Source: DASRJW01 sp035649435 (GTDB lineage: Bacteria > Krumholzibacteriota > Krumholzibacteriia > G020349025). Taken from it: DNA of 30,162 nt. Positions within the stretch are counted from its first letter, which is position 1. Each line of letters starts with the position of its first letter. Below the pieces are notes generated by a model, which made no database searches, was not told the origin of the DNA, and was given only the letters and a program-made list of their open reading frames with translations. Shown piece after piece: positions 1 to 8,557 of this stretch. The position numbers and the translations under genes are program-made. Where the stretch lies: positions 1-30,162 of the forward strand of contig DASRJO010000021.1 in assembly GCA_035649435.1 (NCBI GenBank), written 5' to 3'.

Positions 1-972
1 ACCGATCTCTTCGAGCCGGGCTCGACGCTCAAACCCGTGACCGCGATCGCCGGCTTGCGCCGTGGTGTCATCACCCCGACGACTTACCTCTATGCCGAGC
101 GCGGTGTGCACAGCTTCGGCCGTGCGGGTGTCATCCGTGACGCACACCCGGAGCAAGGCGATGGCTGGCTCACCTTCGAACAAGCCTTCGCGCGCTCCAG
201 CAACATCTGCTTCGCCAAGCTGGCGCGCGAGCTCGACTCGAACCAGCTCTACGACGAGCTGCGCAGTTGTGGCTTCGGGAGCCGCTCGGGCGTCGATCTG
301 CCGTCAGAGCCCAACGGCTGGTTGTCCTTGCCGCGCGACTGGTCCGGTCGCACGCGATTGTGCCTCGGCTACGGCCAAGAGATCTCCGTGACGGCGCTGC
401 AGCTGGCGAATCTCTATGTTACGATCGCCAATGGCGGCAGCCTTCTGCGCCCACGCATGGCGCTGGGGATCGAACATGCGGACGGGGGGCGCGAAGAGTT
501 CGCGAGTCGCGAGGTGCGGCGTGTGCTCTCGGCCGATCTCGCCGCGACCTTGCGCGCATTGTGCACGCGTGTCGTCGTCGAGGGCACCGGCAAGCGCGCC
601 GGTCTCGACGGTGTGCAGGTCGCCGGCAAGACCGGCACGGCACAGAAGGCCGAAGACGGGCGTTACGTCGCGCGCTATGTCGCCAGCTTCGGCGGCTTCG
701 TGCCGGCCGAATCGCCTCGCCTCGTCGGCTTGGTGGTGCTCGACGAGCCCCGCGGACATCATCATTGGGGTGGTTATTCCGCCGCGGCGACGTTCCGGCG
801 CATCATGGAATCGGTGACGCAGAGCACGCGTTACCTCGCGCCGGCCCCGGGACGCATCACGGTGGTTCGCGCCGACGACCTGCGGCCGGGCCAAGACAGG
901 AACGAATCGCCTCCGAACCTCGCTGGCATGAGCGGGGTCGCGCTTCCCGAGTGGCGGCGGAGACGGCATTGA
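1..972 (+). CDS. ftsI: FtsI/PBP3-type peptidoglycan transpeptidase, C-terminal part (5' end outside window)
   Basis: This is the C-terminal 323 codons of a class B penicillin-binding protein, the DD-transpeptidase that cross-links septal peptidoglycan. The frame is open from base 1, so the N-terminal membrane anchor and dimerisation domain lie upstream. All three catalytic motifs are visible: SxxK as GSTLKP with the nucleophile serine at window codon 8 (bases 22-24), SSN at codons 66-68, and KTGT at codons 210-213. Position directly before murE in a dcw cluster argues for the division enzyme FtsI rather than the elongation enzyme PBP2. After the transpeptidase fold the protein ends with PPNLAGMSG and an arginine-rich tail. 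PNLAGMS resembles the first strand of a PASTA domain, but the rest of such a domain is missing. The TGA stop is 34 nt before murE. Confidence 0.93.
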   Translation, partial: TDLFEPGSTLKPVTAIAGLRRGVITPTTYLYAERGVHSFGRAGVIRDAHPEQGDGWLTFEQAFARSSNICFAKLARELDSNQLYDELRSCGFGSRSGVDLPSEPNGWLSLPRDWSGRTRLCLGYGQEISVTALQLANLYVTIANGGSLLRPRMALGIEHADGGREEFASREVRRVLSADLAATLRALCTRVVVEGTGKRAGLDGVQVAGKTGTAQKAEDGRYVARYVASFGGFVPAESPRLVGLVVLDEPRGHHHWGGYSAAATFRRIMESVTQSTRYLAPAPGRITVVRADDLRPGQDRNESPPNLAGMSGVALPEWRRRRH

Positions 973-1006
973 GGCGCGCCGTGCCGCCTGGGACACGAGG
1001 GCAGGC

Positions 1007-2491
1007 ATGACGCTGGCCGAATTGCTGCAGGGCGTGTCCGTCCAACGCCGCTGGGGAGACGCATCCGTCGGGGTCGGTGCCATCGCCGCCGATTCGCGCG
1101 CGGTCGTGCCTGGCAGCGTCTTCGTCGCGGTTGCGGGCGGGACCCACGACGGCTGGACCTATGTCGCCGAGGCGGTTCGCCGCGGTGCGATCGCCATCGT
1201 GGCCGAGCACGACGCTTCGGACTTGGCGCCATGCGGCGCGCAAGTGCAAGACGCCCGCGCCGCGCTCGCACGCCTCGCGGCCAATTTTCACCACGACCCC
1301 TCGCGATCCATGCGCCTCGTGGGCGTCACCGGCACCAACGGCAAGACCAGCGTCGCGCACATGGTGCAACACGTGCTGCAGCGGTCGGGTTCGTCCTGCG
1401 GCCTGATCGGCACCATCGGCTGGCGGCTGGACGACGAAGCGTATCGGCCGTTGCGGCACACGACACCGGACAGCCTGGAGCTGCAAGCGTTGCTCGAGGC
1501 GCTGCACGAGCGCGGTGCAAAGTGCGTCGCTCTCGAAGTGAGCTCGCATGCCATCGCCCAACGCCGGGTCGAAGCAGTGCACTTCCGCGTCGGCGTGATG
1601 ACCAACGTGACGCGGGATCATCAAGATTATCACGGCAGCCTCGAAGCCTACGCCGCCACCAAGTCATCCTGGATGCATGGCCTGCAGGCCGAGCGCGGCG
1701 AGCCACGCGCGGTCTACAACTTGGACGACGCGCTGGTGGCGGAAGCCGCGGCGCGCCACGGCGGCGCGTGCTTCACCTTCGGCCGCAGTGCGCGTGCGGA
1801 TCTGCGCATCCTGGATGCCGAATCCAAGCTCGAGGGCAACCGCATCGTTGTCGATTGGGGTGAAGGTGCCCAAGAGTTCTGGCTGCCGCTTCCCGGCGGT
1901 TTTCAAGTGCAGAACGCCGCCGCGGCGTGCGCCGTGTTCCGCGTCCTCGGGCTCGAGATGAAGCGCGCCTTGGCGGAACTGGGCACCATGCCGCCGGTGC
2001 CGGGACGGTTCGAGCTCGTGCCGCACGCGCACGGACCGACGGTGATCGTGGATTTCGCTCACACGCCCGAAGCGCTCGAGCGCTTGCTCGCCACCTGCCG
2101 ATCGCTGGTGCGCGGCCGGCTCGTCGTCGTGTTCGGTTGTGGCGGCGATCGCGATGCCGGCAAGCGCCCGCTCATGGCGGCAGTGGTGGCGCGGTTCGCC
2201 GATCGCATGGTGCTGACGAGCGACAACCCGCGGAGCGAGGATCCGGAGGCGATCCTGGACGCGATGCAAGCCGGCATTCCGCCAACGCACAAGGATTGGC
2301 TGCGTCAGGTGGATCGAAAAACGGCCATCCACGATGCCATAAGCCATGCCGCCCCGGACGACCTGGTGGTGATCGCCGGCAAGGGCCACGAGGGCAGCCA
2401 GATCATCGGGGACCGGACGTTGGCGTTCGATGATCGGCTCGAGGCGCGCTCGGCGCTCGCAACCTGTCATGGCGGTGCGCAATGCGAATGA
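1007..2491 (+). CDS. murE: UDP-MurNAc-L-Ala-D-Glu:meso-diaminopimelate ligase MurE
   Basis: This cytoplasmic Mur ligase uses ATP to add the third amino acid of the peptidoglycan stem peptide. At 494 aa it has normal family length. The N-terminal UDP-binding domain contains the DSR motif near residue 29. The ATP-binding loop GTNGKTS lies at residues 109-115, and a carbamylated-lysine region and a C-terminal domain follow. DNPR at residues 406-409 is the established signature of enzymes that select meso-diaminopimelate; lysine-adding enzymes differ here. The cell wall is therefore inferred to be of the m-DAP type. The ATG start is preceded by GAGGGCAGG. The 3' end overlaps murF, and the second murF ATG forms ATGA with this stop, which suggests translational coupling. 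Confidence 0.97.
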   Translation: MTLAELLQGVSVQRRWGDASVGVGAIAADSRAVVPGSVFVAVAGGTHDGWTYVAEAVRRGAIAIVAEHDASDLAPCGAQVQDARAALARLAANFHHDPSRSMRLVGVTGTNGKTSVAHMVQHVLQRSGSSCGLIGTIGWRLDDEAYRPLRHTTPDSLELQALLEALHERGAKCVALEVSSHAIAQRRVEAVHFRVGVMTNVTRDHQDYHGSLEAYAATKSSWMHGLQAERGEPRAVYNLDDALVAEAAARHGGACFTFGRSARADLRILDAESKLEGNRIVVDWGEGAQEFWLPLPGGFQVQNAAAACAVFRVLGLEMKRALAELGTMPPVPGRFELVPHAHGPTVIVDFAHTPEALERLLATCRSLVRGRLVVVFGCGGDRDAGKRPLMAAVVARFADRMVLTSDNPRSEDPEAILDAMQAGIPPTHKDWLRQVDRKTAIHDAISHAAPDDLVVIAGKGHEGSQIIGDRTLAFDDRLEARSALATCHGGAQCE

Positions 2492-3861
2492 ATGCCGCCG
2501 ACATCGAGCGCGATCTCGCGCCCGCGGGACTGCGCGCGCACGGCGTGACCGAATCGATGGTGTTCGAAGGCGTAGCGACCGACACGCGTCTCGAGGTGGG
2601 AGAATCCCTGTTCGTGGCGCTGCGCGGCGAGCGCTTCGATGGTCACGAATTCGTCGCCGACGCCGTCGCCCGCGGCGCGCGCGGCATCCTGGTGGCGCTC
2701 GATACCTGGGAGCGCTGGCAGAGCTTGGCCGTCGCATGCTTCGCCGTGCCGGATCCGTTGCTGGCGTTGCAGCAGCTGGCGCACGCATCGCTCCAGCGCC
2801 AGCCCGTGCGCACGGTCGCCGTCACCGGTTCGAACGGCAAGACGACGACCAAGGACCTGATCGCGGCGGCGCTCGCAAGCGCCGGCAAAGTGCACGCGAC
2901 ACGGGGCAATCTCAACAATCATCTGGGCGTGCCGCTCACGGTGCTGGCGCGCGCGGGCGATGAACAGTTTCTCGTCGCCGAGATCGGCGCCAGCGATTTC
3001 GGCGAGGTCGAGACGCTGTCGCGTTTGTTGTGCCCCAACGTGGCCGTCATCACCAACATCGGGCATGCGCACTTGGAACGCTTCGGCTCGCTGCAGGGCG
3101 TGCTGCGCGCCAAGAGCGAGATCTTCGCCGGCCTGCGACGAACAGGTGTCGCGGTGCTGAACGCCGACGATCCGCTGCTGCCGGAGCTCGAGCGCGCGGC
3201 CGGCAGCGCGCGCCGCGTCACCTTCGGCGTCGCCGCGCATGCCGACTATCGCATCGAAGCGGTGCACGCCGAGGGCGCCGACACCCAAGTCTTGCAACTC
3301 AACGGCATGTCCGTGCGCTTGGCTCGACCGGGGCGTGGCAATGCCAACAATGCCGCAGCCGCCTTCGCCGTGGCCTGCGAGCTCGGCTGCGACCCTGCGC
3401 GCGCGGCGGCTGCCATCGCGACGTGCGTCTTCACCAAGCAGCGCTCGAGCTGGACACGCTGCGGGCAAGTGAGCGTGCTCGACGATTCCTACAATGCCAA
3501 CCCGGATTCCATGGCGCAGGCGCTCGAGGTGCTGGCCGCACGGTCCGGCCGGCGCATCGCGGTGCTGGGGGACATGGGTGAGCTCGGACCGGGGAGCGCG
3601 GAGCTGCATGCCGAGCTCGGTCGCAAGGTCGCGGCTTCGGGCATCGACGCGCTGCTCGCCACCGGAGCCCTGATGCTGCATGCGGTGCAGGCCGCCGCAC
3701 AGGCCGGGCTCGGGGGAGCGGCACGGCATCACGCCGATTTCGCCGCCTTGGTCGAGGATCTGCGCGCGACCTTGCGGCCGGGAGATGCGGTCTTGGTCAA
3801 AGGCTCACGCTCGGCGCGCATGGAACGCGTCTTGGACGCGCTGAGAATCGGGGTGGCGTAG
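2482..3861 (+). CDS. murF: UDP-MurNAc-tripeptide:D-Ala-D-Ala ligase MurF
   Basis: MurF attaches the D-Ala-D-Ala dipeptide to UDP-MurNAc-tripeptide, which is the last cytoplasmic step before membrane transfer. The 459-aa length is normal. The ATP loop VTGSNGKTTTKD starts at about residue 114, and the downstream SYNANPDSM segment is typical of MurF. Two in-frame start codons exist. ATG at 2482 gives MRMNAAD, and ATG at 2488 forms a 4-nt ATGA overlap with the murE stop, as at the murD/ftsW junction, so 2488 may be the real start. The TAG stop shares one base with the GTG start of mraY. Confidence 0.96.
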   Translation: MRMNAADIERDLAPAGLRAHGVTESMVFEGVATDTRLEVGESLFVALRGERFDGHEFVADAVARGARGILVALDTWERWQSLAVACFAVPDPLLALQQLAHASLQRQPVRTVAVTGSNGKTTTKDLIAAALASAGKVHATRGNLNNHLGVPLTVLARAGDEQFLVAEIGASDFGEVETLSRLLCPNVAVITNIGHAHLERFGSLQGVLRAKSEIFAGLRRTGVAVLNADDPLLPELERAAGSARRVTFGVAAHADYRIEAVHAEGADTQVLQLNGMSVRLARPGRGNANNAAAAFAVACELGCDPARAAAAIATCVFTKQRSSWTRCGQVSVLDDSYNANPDSMAQALEVLAARSGRRIAVLGDMGELGPGSAELHAELGRKVAASGIDALLATGALMLHAVQAAAQAGLGGAARHHADFAALVEDLRATLRPGDAVLVKGSRSARMERVLDALRIGVA

Positions 3862-4940
3862 TGCTGTACTGGCTGCTGTATCCGTTCCACGATCAGTTCA
3901 TCGCCTTCAACGTGCTGCGGTACATCACCTTCCGCTCCGCCTACGCGATGGTGACGGCGCTGGTGATCAGCTTCCTGCTCGGGCCGTGGGTGATGCGCAA
4001 GCTGCGTGCACTGCAAGGCCGCGCCGCCGTGCGCGAGGACACGCCGGTCACGCACCAGATGAAGGTCGGAACACCGAGCATGGGCGGATTGCTCATCCTC
4101 GGCAGCATCGTCGTGCCGGTGTTGCTGTGGGGCGATCTCGGCAATCGGTACGTCCAGCTGGTGCTCGCCACCACCGTGTGCATGGGAGCCATCGGCTTCC
4201 TCGACGATTACTTGAAGCTGGTGCGGAAACGCGGCCTCGTCGGTCGCTACAAGATCACCGGGCAGCTGTTGATCGGGCTCGGCGTCGGCTGTGTGCTCTA
4301 CTTCCTGCCGGTGCAACCGGAGATCGCCAGCCGCACCTCGCTGCCGTTCTTGAAGAACGTCAACCCCGAGCTCGGGATCCTCTATGTGTTCTTCGTCGCC
4401 TTCGTGATCACCGGCGCGTCGAATGCGGTCAACCTGGCCGACGGGCTCGACGGCCTCGCCATCGGCTTGTGCGCGCTGGCGTTCCTCGGCTACGCGGCGC
4501 TCGCGTACGTGAGCGGCAACCGCAACTTCGCTGATTACCTCAACATCTTGTTCATTCGCGGCGGCGGCGAAGTGACCATCTTTTGCATGGCGGCCGTCGG
4601 CGCCGCGCTCGGGTTCCTGTGGTACAACACCCACCCGGCCGAAATGTTCATGGGAGACACGGGCTCGCTCGCGCTCGGGGGCGCGCTGGGTGTGGTTGCG
4701 GTGCTGGTGAAGAAGGAGTTCCTCCTCCTCGTCATCGGCGGCGTGCTGGTCGCCGAAGCGTTGTCGGTGATGATCCAGGTGTCGAGCTACCGCTGGCGGC
4801 GCAAGCGCGTGTTCCGCATGGCGCCATTGCATCATCATTTCGAGCTGCATGGCTGGCCGGAGACCAAGATCGTGGTGCGTTTCTGGATCATCGCCGCGCT
4901 GCTGGTGATGTTGTCGCTGTCGACGATCAAGCTGCAGTAG
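3861..4940 (+). CDS. mraY: phospho-MurNAc-pentapeptide transferase MraY
   Basis: MraY is an integral membrane enzyme that transfers phospho-MurNAc-pentapeptide to undecaprenyl phosphate, giving lipid I. The 359-aa protein matches the usual length of about 360. Its N-terminus (FNVLRYITFR, residues about 13-22) is of the classical type. Active-site motifs are visible: DDYLK at about residue 115 (Mg and substrate), NLADGLDGL from about residue 191, GDTGSLALGG in the C-terminal half, and the PLHHHFELHGWPE loop near residue 322. Multiple hydrophobic helices span the length. The start is GTG, overlapping the murF TAG by one base (TAGTG), which implies coupled translation. Confidence 0.97.
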   Translation: MLYWLLYPFHDQFIAFNVLRYITFRSAYAMVTALVISFLLGPWVMRKLRALQGRAAVREDTPVTHQMKVGTPSMGGLLILGSIVVPVLLWGDLGNRYVQLVLATTVCMGAIGFLDDYLKLVRKRGLVGRYKITGQLLIGLGVGCVLYFLPVQPEIASRTSLPFLKNVNPELGILYVFFVAFVITGASNAVNLADGLDGLAIGLCALAFLGYAALAYVSGNRNFADYLNILFIRGGGEVTIFCMAAVGAALGFLWYNTHPAEMFMGDTGSLALGGALGVVAVLVKKEFLLLVIGGVLVAEALSVMIQVSSYRWRRKRVFRMAPLHHHFELHGWPETKIVVRFWIIAALLVMLSLSTIKLQ

Positions 4941-4947
4941 GAGAGCG

Positions 4948-6336
4948 ATGCGGACCCATGCCGCGCACAAACCCGCCCCGCCGGCGTTGCGCGACCGCAA
5001 GGTCGTGGTGCTCGGCCTGGCGCGCAGCGGCACCGCGGCGGCGGAATTGCTGCACGCGCATGGCGCGCGCGTGGTCGGTGTCGACGAAGGCGCGTCCGCC
5101 GCGGCGGTGTTGGGCGGGGAATGGGCGCGACGTACCCTGGCTGCGGCACACGCGCAAGCCGACCCGGCGATCCTGGACGACGCGGCCTTGCTCGTGCTGT
5201 CGCCCGGCGTGCCGACGACGCATCCCTTGGTGCGCGCCGCCACCGCACGCCGCCTGCCGGTGCTGTCCGAAATCGAGCTCGCCTATCGCTTCTGTCCCGC
5301 GCCCGTTCTCGCCGTCACCGGGAGCAAGGGGAAGTCGACGACGACGGCGTTGATCGGCGCGCTCCTGGACGCGGCCGGTGTCGAGCACATCGTCGCCGGC
5401 AACATCGGCGTGGCCTGGAGCGCGGTGGTCGAACGGCTGACGCCGCGACACTGGGCGGTGCTGGAGATCTCGAGCTTCCAGCTCGAGACGGTTGACACCT
5501 TCCATGCGCATGCAGCCGTGTTGCTCCACGTGAGCCCGGATCATTTGGATCGCTACGACAACATGGAGGCCTACGCCGCCGCCAAGGCCCGCATCACCCG
5601 CCATCAGACGGAGAGCGATTGGCTCGTCACCGATCCCGGGGATCCCTGGGGCGAACGTGCCGCGCGCGCCGCCGCGGCCAAGGTCGCCGGCTTCGGCCAC
5701 GCCTGGGCTGGGCGCGGCGTGACCCGCGTCGGCGATGCATTCGTCTGGCAAGACGGCGAGCAGCACGAAATGCTGGCGGAGGTGGGGGACGTCCCATTGC
5801 TCGGCGATCACAATCGCAGCAATGTCATGGCCGCCCTCGCCGTGGTGCGCGCGCTTGGCTTGTGGACGGCGGCGGCGCGCGACGGTCTGCGGCGCTTTCC
5901 CGGCCTCGAGTATCGTATGCAGCCCTGCGGTGAAATCAGCGGCGTGCGCTTCATCAACGACGCCAAGTCGACGACGGTGGAATCGGTGCGCGCCGCCGTG
6001 CGTGGCCTGCCCGGGACGCTCGTGCTCGCCGTCGGCGGCAGGAACAAAGGCCTCGACTGGAGCGCGCTCGGCGCCGACCTGGCCCATGTGCGCGCCGTCC
6101 TCGTCTTCGGCGAAGCGGCGGACGAAATCACGCGGCAGATCGGGGATGCGGCCGTCGTGTCCCGTGTCGGGGACCTCGTGGAGCTCGTGCAGCGCGCGCT
6201 AGAGCTCGCGCGTCCTGGCGACACGGTGCTGTTCTCGCCCGGGTGTACCAGCTTCGACATGTTTCAGAACGCCGAGCAACGCGGGGCCGCGTTCAGCGCC
6301 GCCGTGCGCGATTCAAGCCAAGGGAGTCGTCGATGA
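4948..6336 (+). CDS. murD: UDP-MurNAc-L-alanine:D-glutamate ligase MurD
   Basis: MurD adds D-glutamate to UDP-MurNAc-L-Ala, the second amino acid of the stem peptide. The N-terminal Rossmann-like UDP-binding segment reads VVVLGLARSGTAAAELL at about residues 19-35. The ATP loop VTGSKGKSTTT follows near residue 123, then SSFQLET and the SPDHLDRY segment characteristic of MurD. The 462-aa length is normal. The start ATG lies 7 nt after the mraY stop and carries GGAG immediately after that stop. The TGA stop overlaps the ftsW ATG as ATGA. Confidence is high because both the motifs and the dcw position agree. Confidence 0.97.
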   Translation: MRTHAAHKPAPPALRDRKVVVLGLARSGTAAAELLHAHGARVVGVDEGASAAAVLGGEWARRTLAAAHAQADPAILDDAALLVLSPGVPTTHPLVRAATARRLPVLSEIELAYRFCPAPVLAVTGSKGKSTTTALIGALLDAAGVEHIVAGNIGVAWSAVVERLTPRHWAVLEISSFQLETVDTFHAHAAVLLHVSPDHLDRYDNMEAYAAAKARITRHQTESDWLVTDPGDPWGERAARAAAAKVAGFGHAWAGRGVTRVGDAFVWQDGEQHEMLAEVGDVPLLGDHNRSNVMAALAVVRALGLWTAAARDGLRRFPGLEYRMQPCGEISGVRFINDAKSTTVESVRAAVRGLPGTLVLAVGGRNKGLDWSALGADLAHVRAVLVFGEAADEITRQIGDAAVVSRVGDLVELVQRALELARPGDTVLFSPGCTSFDMFQNAEQRGAAFSAAVRDSSQGSRR

Positions 6337-7475
6337 GATTGCGCCACGAACAGGTGATCCTGCTGCTGGTGCTCGTGCTCGTGGTGGTGGGCCTCGTCGT
6401 GCTCTATTCCGCCAGTCAAGAAATGGCGCGGGTGGCGACCGGCGACAGCCTGCGCTTCCTGAAGAAGCAGATGCTGAATGCCGCAGTGGGACTGGCAGCG
6501 ATGCTCGTGCTTTGGCGGCTCGACTATCGCATCTGGCGCCGGGCGGCGCGGATTCTGCTGCTCGCGTCCTCGCTCGGATTATTCGTCGTGTTCCTCTTCG
6601 ATGCGGTGCGCGGCGCGCGCGCGTGGGTGCCGTTCCTCGGCCGCTCGATCCAACCGGTCGAGTTCGTGCGCGTCGCCTTGGTGTTCTTTCTCGCGGCCGA
6701 GATCGTGCGCCGCGGCCCGGATCTCGCGTCGCTGCGCCGCGGCTTTCTGCCGCTCGCGGGCATCATCGGCGCCATTCTCCTGGTGGTGATCAAGCAGAAC
6801 GATTTCGGCAGTGGCATGGCGCTCGGTCTCATCAGCTGCACGTTGCTCTACGCCGGTGGGGCGCGACGCCTGCACCTCGGCGCCACGGCGGTGATCCTCT
6901 TGCTGGGCGCGACCGCGGTGGCGGTGCACAAGCCGCACGTGCGCGAGCGCATCGCCGGGTTCGTGCACCCCGGCGAGCATGCGATGGACGTGGCCTATCA
7001 GAGCACGCAGTCGGTGTTGTCGATCGGCAGCGGCGGACCTTTCGGCAAGGGGCTCGGCAACGGCATCTCGAAGTTTGGCTACATCCCCGACCCGCACACC
7101 GATTTCGTCTTCGCCGTGATGGGCGAAGAGCTGGGGTTCGCCGGTTGCGCGCTCGTTCTCGTGCTCTTCCTGCTGTTGGTGGCGCGCGCCATCCGTGTGG
7201 CGCGTGCGCACGAGGATCCCTTCGCGCAACTGGTCGCCGTCGGCACGGGAGTCTCGGTCTTCTGGTACGTCGCCATCAACTTGGCCGTGGCGCTGCGCCT
7301 CTTCCCGGTCACGGGTCTGCCGCTCCCGTTCATCAGCTACGGCGGGTCTTCGCTCGTGTCGCATCTGCTCGCAATCGGCGTGTTGTGTAGCGTCGCACGT
7401 GAGGTCGAACGCGCCCCGGGTCTCGTCGGCCGCTGGCCGTTGCGGCGGGCGAGCCTGTTGGAGGGCGGGTTGTGA
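6333..7475 (+). CDS. ftsW: septal peptidoglycan polymerase FtsW (SEDS family)
   Basis: FtsW is a polytopic membrane glycosyltransferase of the SEDS family that polymerises lipid II at the septum together with its partner FtsI. The protein has 380 residues with about ten hydrophobic segments. The conserved C-terminal loop GLPLPFISYGGSSL and the central DFGSGMAL and DPHTDFVFAVMGEELG segments are typical. The open frame extends upstream inside murD, but ATG 6333 is chosen because it is preceded by AGGGAG at 6321-6326 and makes an ATGA overlap with the murD stop. The dcw position between murD and murG identifies it as FtsW rather than RodA. The TGA stop overlaps the murG GTG as GTGA. Confidence 0.95.
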   Translation: MRLRHEQVILLLVLVLVVVGLVVLYSASQEMARVATGDSLRFLKKQMLNAAVGLAAMLVLWRLDYRIWRRAARILLLASSLGLFVVFLFDAVRGARAWVPFLGRSIQPVEFVRVALVFFLAAEIVRRGPDLASLRRGFLPLAGIIGAILLVVIKQNDFGSGMALGLISCTLLYAGGARRLHLGATAVILLLGATAVAVHKPHVRERIAGFVHPGEHAMDVAYQSTQSVLSIGSGGPFGKGLGNGISKFGYIPDPHTDFVFAVMGEELGFAGCALVLVLFLLLVARAIRVARAHEDPFAQLVAVGTGVSVFWYVAINLAVALRLFPVTGLPLPFISYGGSSLVSHLLAIGVLCSVAREVERAPGLVGRWPLRRASLLEGGL

Positions 7476-8545
7476 AAGTGCTGTTCGCCGGCGGCGGCAC
7501 CGGCGGGCATCTATATCCCGCCATCGCCATGGCGCACGAGCTGCGCCGTGCGGTTCCCGGCGCACAATGCCTGTTCCTCGGCAGCCGGGGGGGACTGGAG
7601 AGCCGCATCGTCCCTCACGAAGGCTTCGAGCTCGTGACGATCGCGAGCAGCGGCTTTCGTCGTCTCGGGCTCGGCGGTCGCTTGCTGTTCCTGTGGAGCT
7701 TCGCGCGCGGATTCGCCGCCGCACTCGTGCTCGTGCGCCGCTTCCGGCCCGACCTGGTGGTGGCGACCGGCGGGCACGCGAGCCTCGCGGGCGGACTGGC
7801 CGCCGCATTCTGGCGCCGGCCGCTGGTGGTGCAGGAGCAGAACCGCATTCCGGGATTGGCGACGCGGCTGCTGGCGCGCCTGGCACGGCGCGTTTACGTC
7901 GGGTTCCCCGGCACCGAGAGCCGTTTCCCCGATCCCGTGCGTGTGCGCTACCTCGGCAATCCGATTCGGGATGATTTGCTGCAAGCGCGTGCGGCGCGCG
8001 CCGCGGGCGAACGGCCGGTGATTCTCGTGCTCGGCGGCAGCCGCGGCGCCAGATCGATCAATCGTGCGGTGGCGTCCGCGATCCCGCTCGTCCGCGCCCG
8101 CGCGCCGGTGCGATGGATCTGGCAGACCGGGTCGATCGACTTCGCCGCCCTCGCGCCGGCATGGGCCGAGGCGCCCGACGTCGAGCTGCGCGAGTACGTG
8201 TCCGACGTCGGCGCGGCCTATGCGGCGGCGACCTTGCTCGTGTGCCGCTCCGGGGCGATGACTCTGGCCGAGGTCACCGCGCTCGCCAAGCCAGCGATTC
8301 TCGTTCCCTTCCCGGGCGCGGTCGACGATCATCAAACGGCGAACGCACGCACCCTGACCGACGCGGGAGCGGCCGTCCTGGTGCCGGATGCGGAGCTCTC
8401 CGGGCAACGGTTGTGCGACGAGATCGGCGCCATCCTGCTCACGCCGGGACGACTCGAATCGATGGCGGCCGAGAGCCAAAAGCGCAGCCGACCCGACGCC
8501 ACACGGCATCTGGTGGCGGATTTCCTGGCGCTGGTGCGAACGTAG
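7472..8545 (+). CDS. murG: lipid II synthase MurG (GlcNAc transferase)
   Basis: MurG is a peripheral membrane GT28-family glycosyltransferase that adds GlcNAc from UDP-GlcNAc to lipid I, producing lipid II. The glycine-rich lipid I-binding loop GGGTGGHLYP lies at residues 7-16. A second glycine loop, VLGGSRGARSIN, is in the C-terminal domain, and the UDP-GlcNAc-binding CRSGAMTLAE segment and VDDHQTANA follow near residues 255-290. The 357-aa length is normal. The start is GTG in a 4-nt GTGA overlap with ftsW. GGAGGGCGGG just before it probably serves as the ribosome binding site. Confidence 0.97.
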   Translation: MKVLFAGGGTGGHLYPAIAMAHELRRAVPGAQCLFLGSRGGLESRIVPHEGFELVTIASSGFRRLGLGGRLLFLWSFARGFAAALVLVRRFRPDLVVATGGHASLAGGLAAAFWRRPLVVQEQNRIPGLATRLLARLARRVYVGFPGTESRFPDPVRVRYLGNPIRDDLLQARAARAAGERPVILVLGGSRGARSINRAVASAIPLVRARAPVRWIWQTGSIDFAALAPAWAEAPDVELREYVSDVGAAYAAATLLVCRSGAMTLAEVTALAKPAILVPFPGAVDDHQTANARTLTDAGAAVLVPDAELSGQRLCDEIGAILLTPGRLESMAAESQKRSRPDATRHLVADFLALVRT

Positions 8546-8557
8546 AGGAGGCGACGC

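Noticed and set aside
6243..6332. Upstream extension of ftsW
   Set aside because: The added 30 residues are Arg-rich, overlap murD coding sequence, and the ATGA junction with AGGGAG supports ATG 6333.
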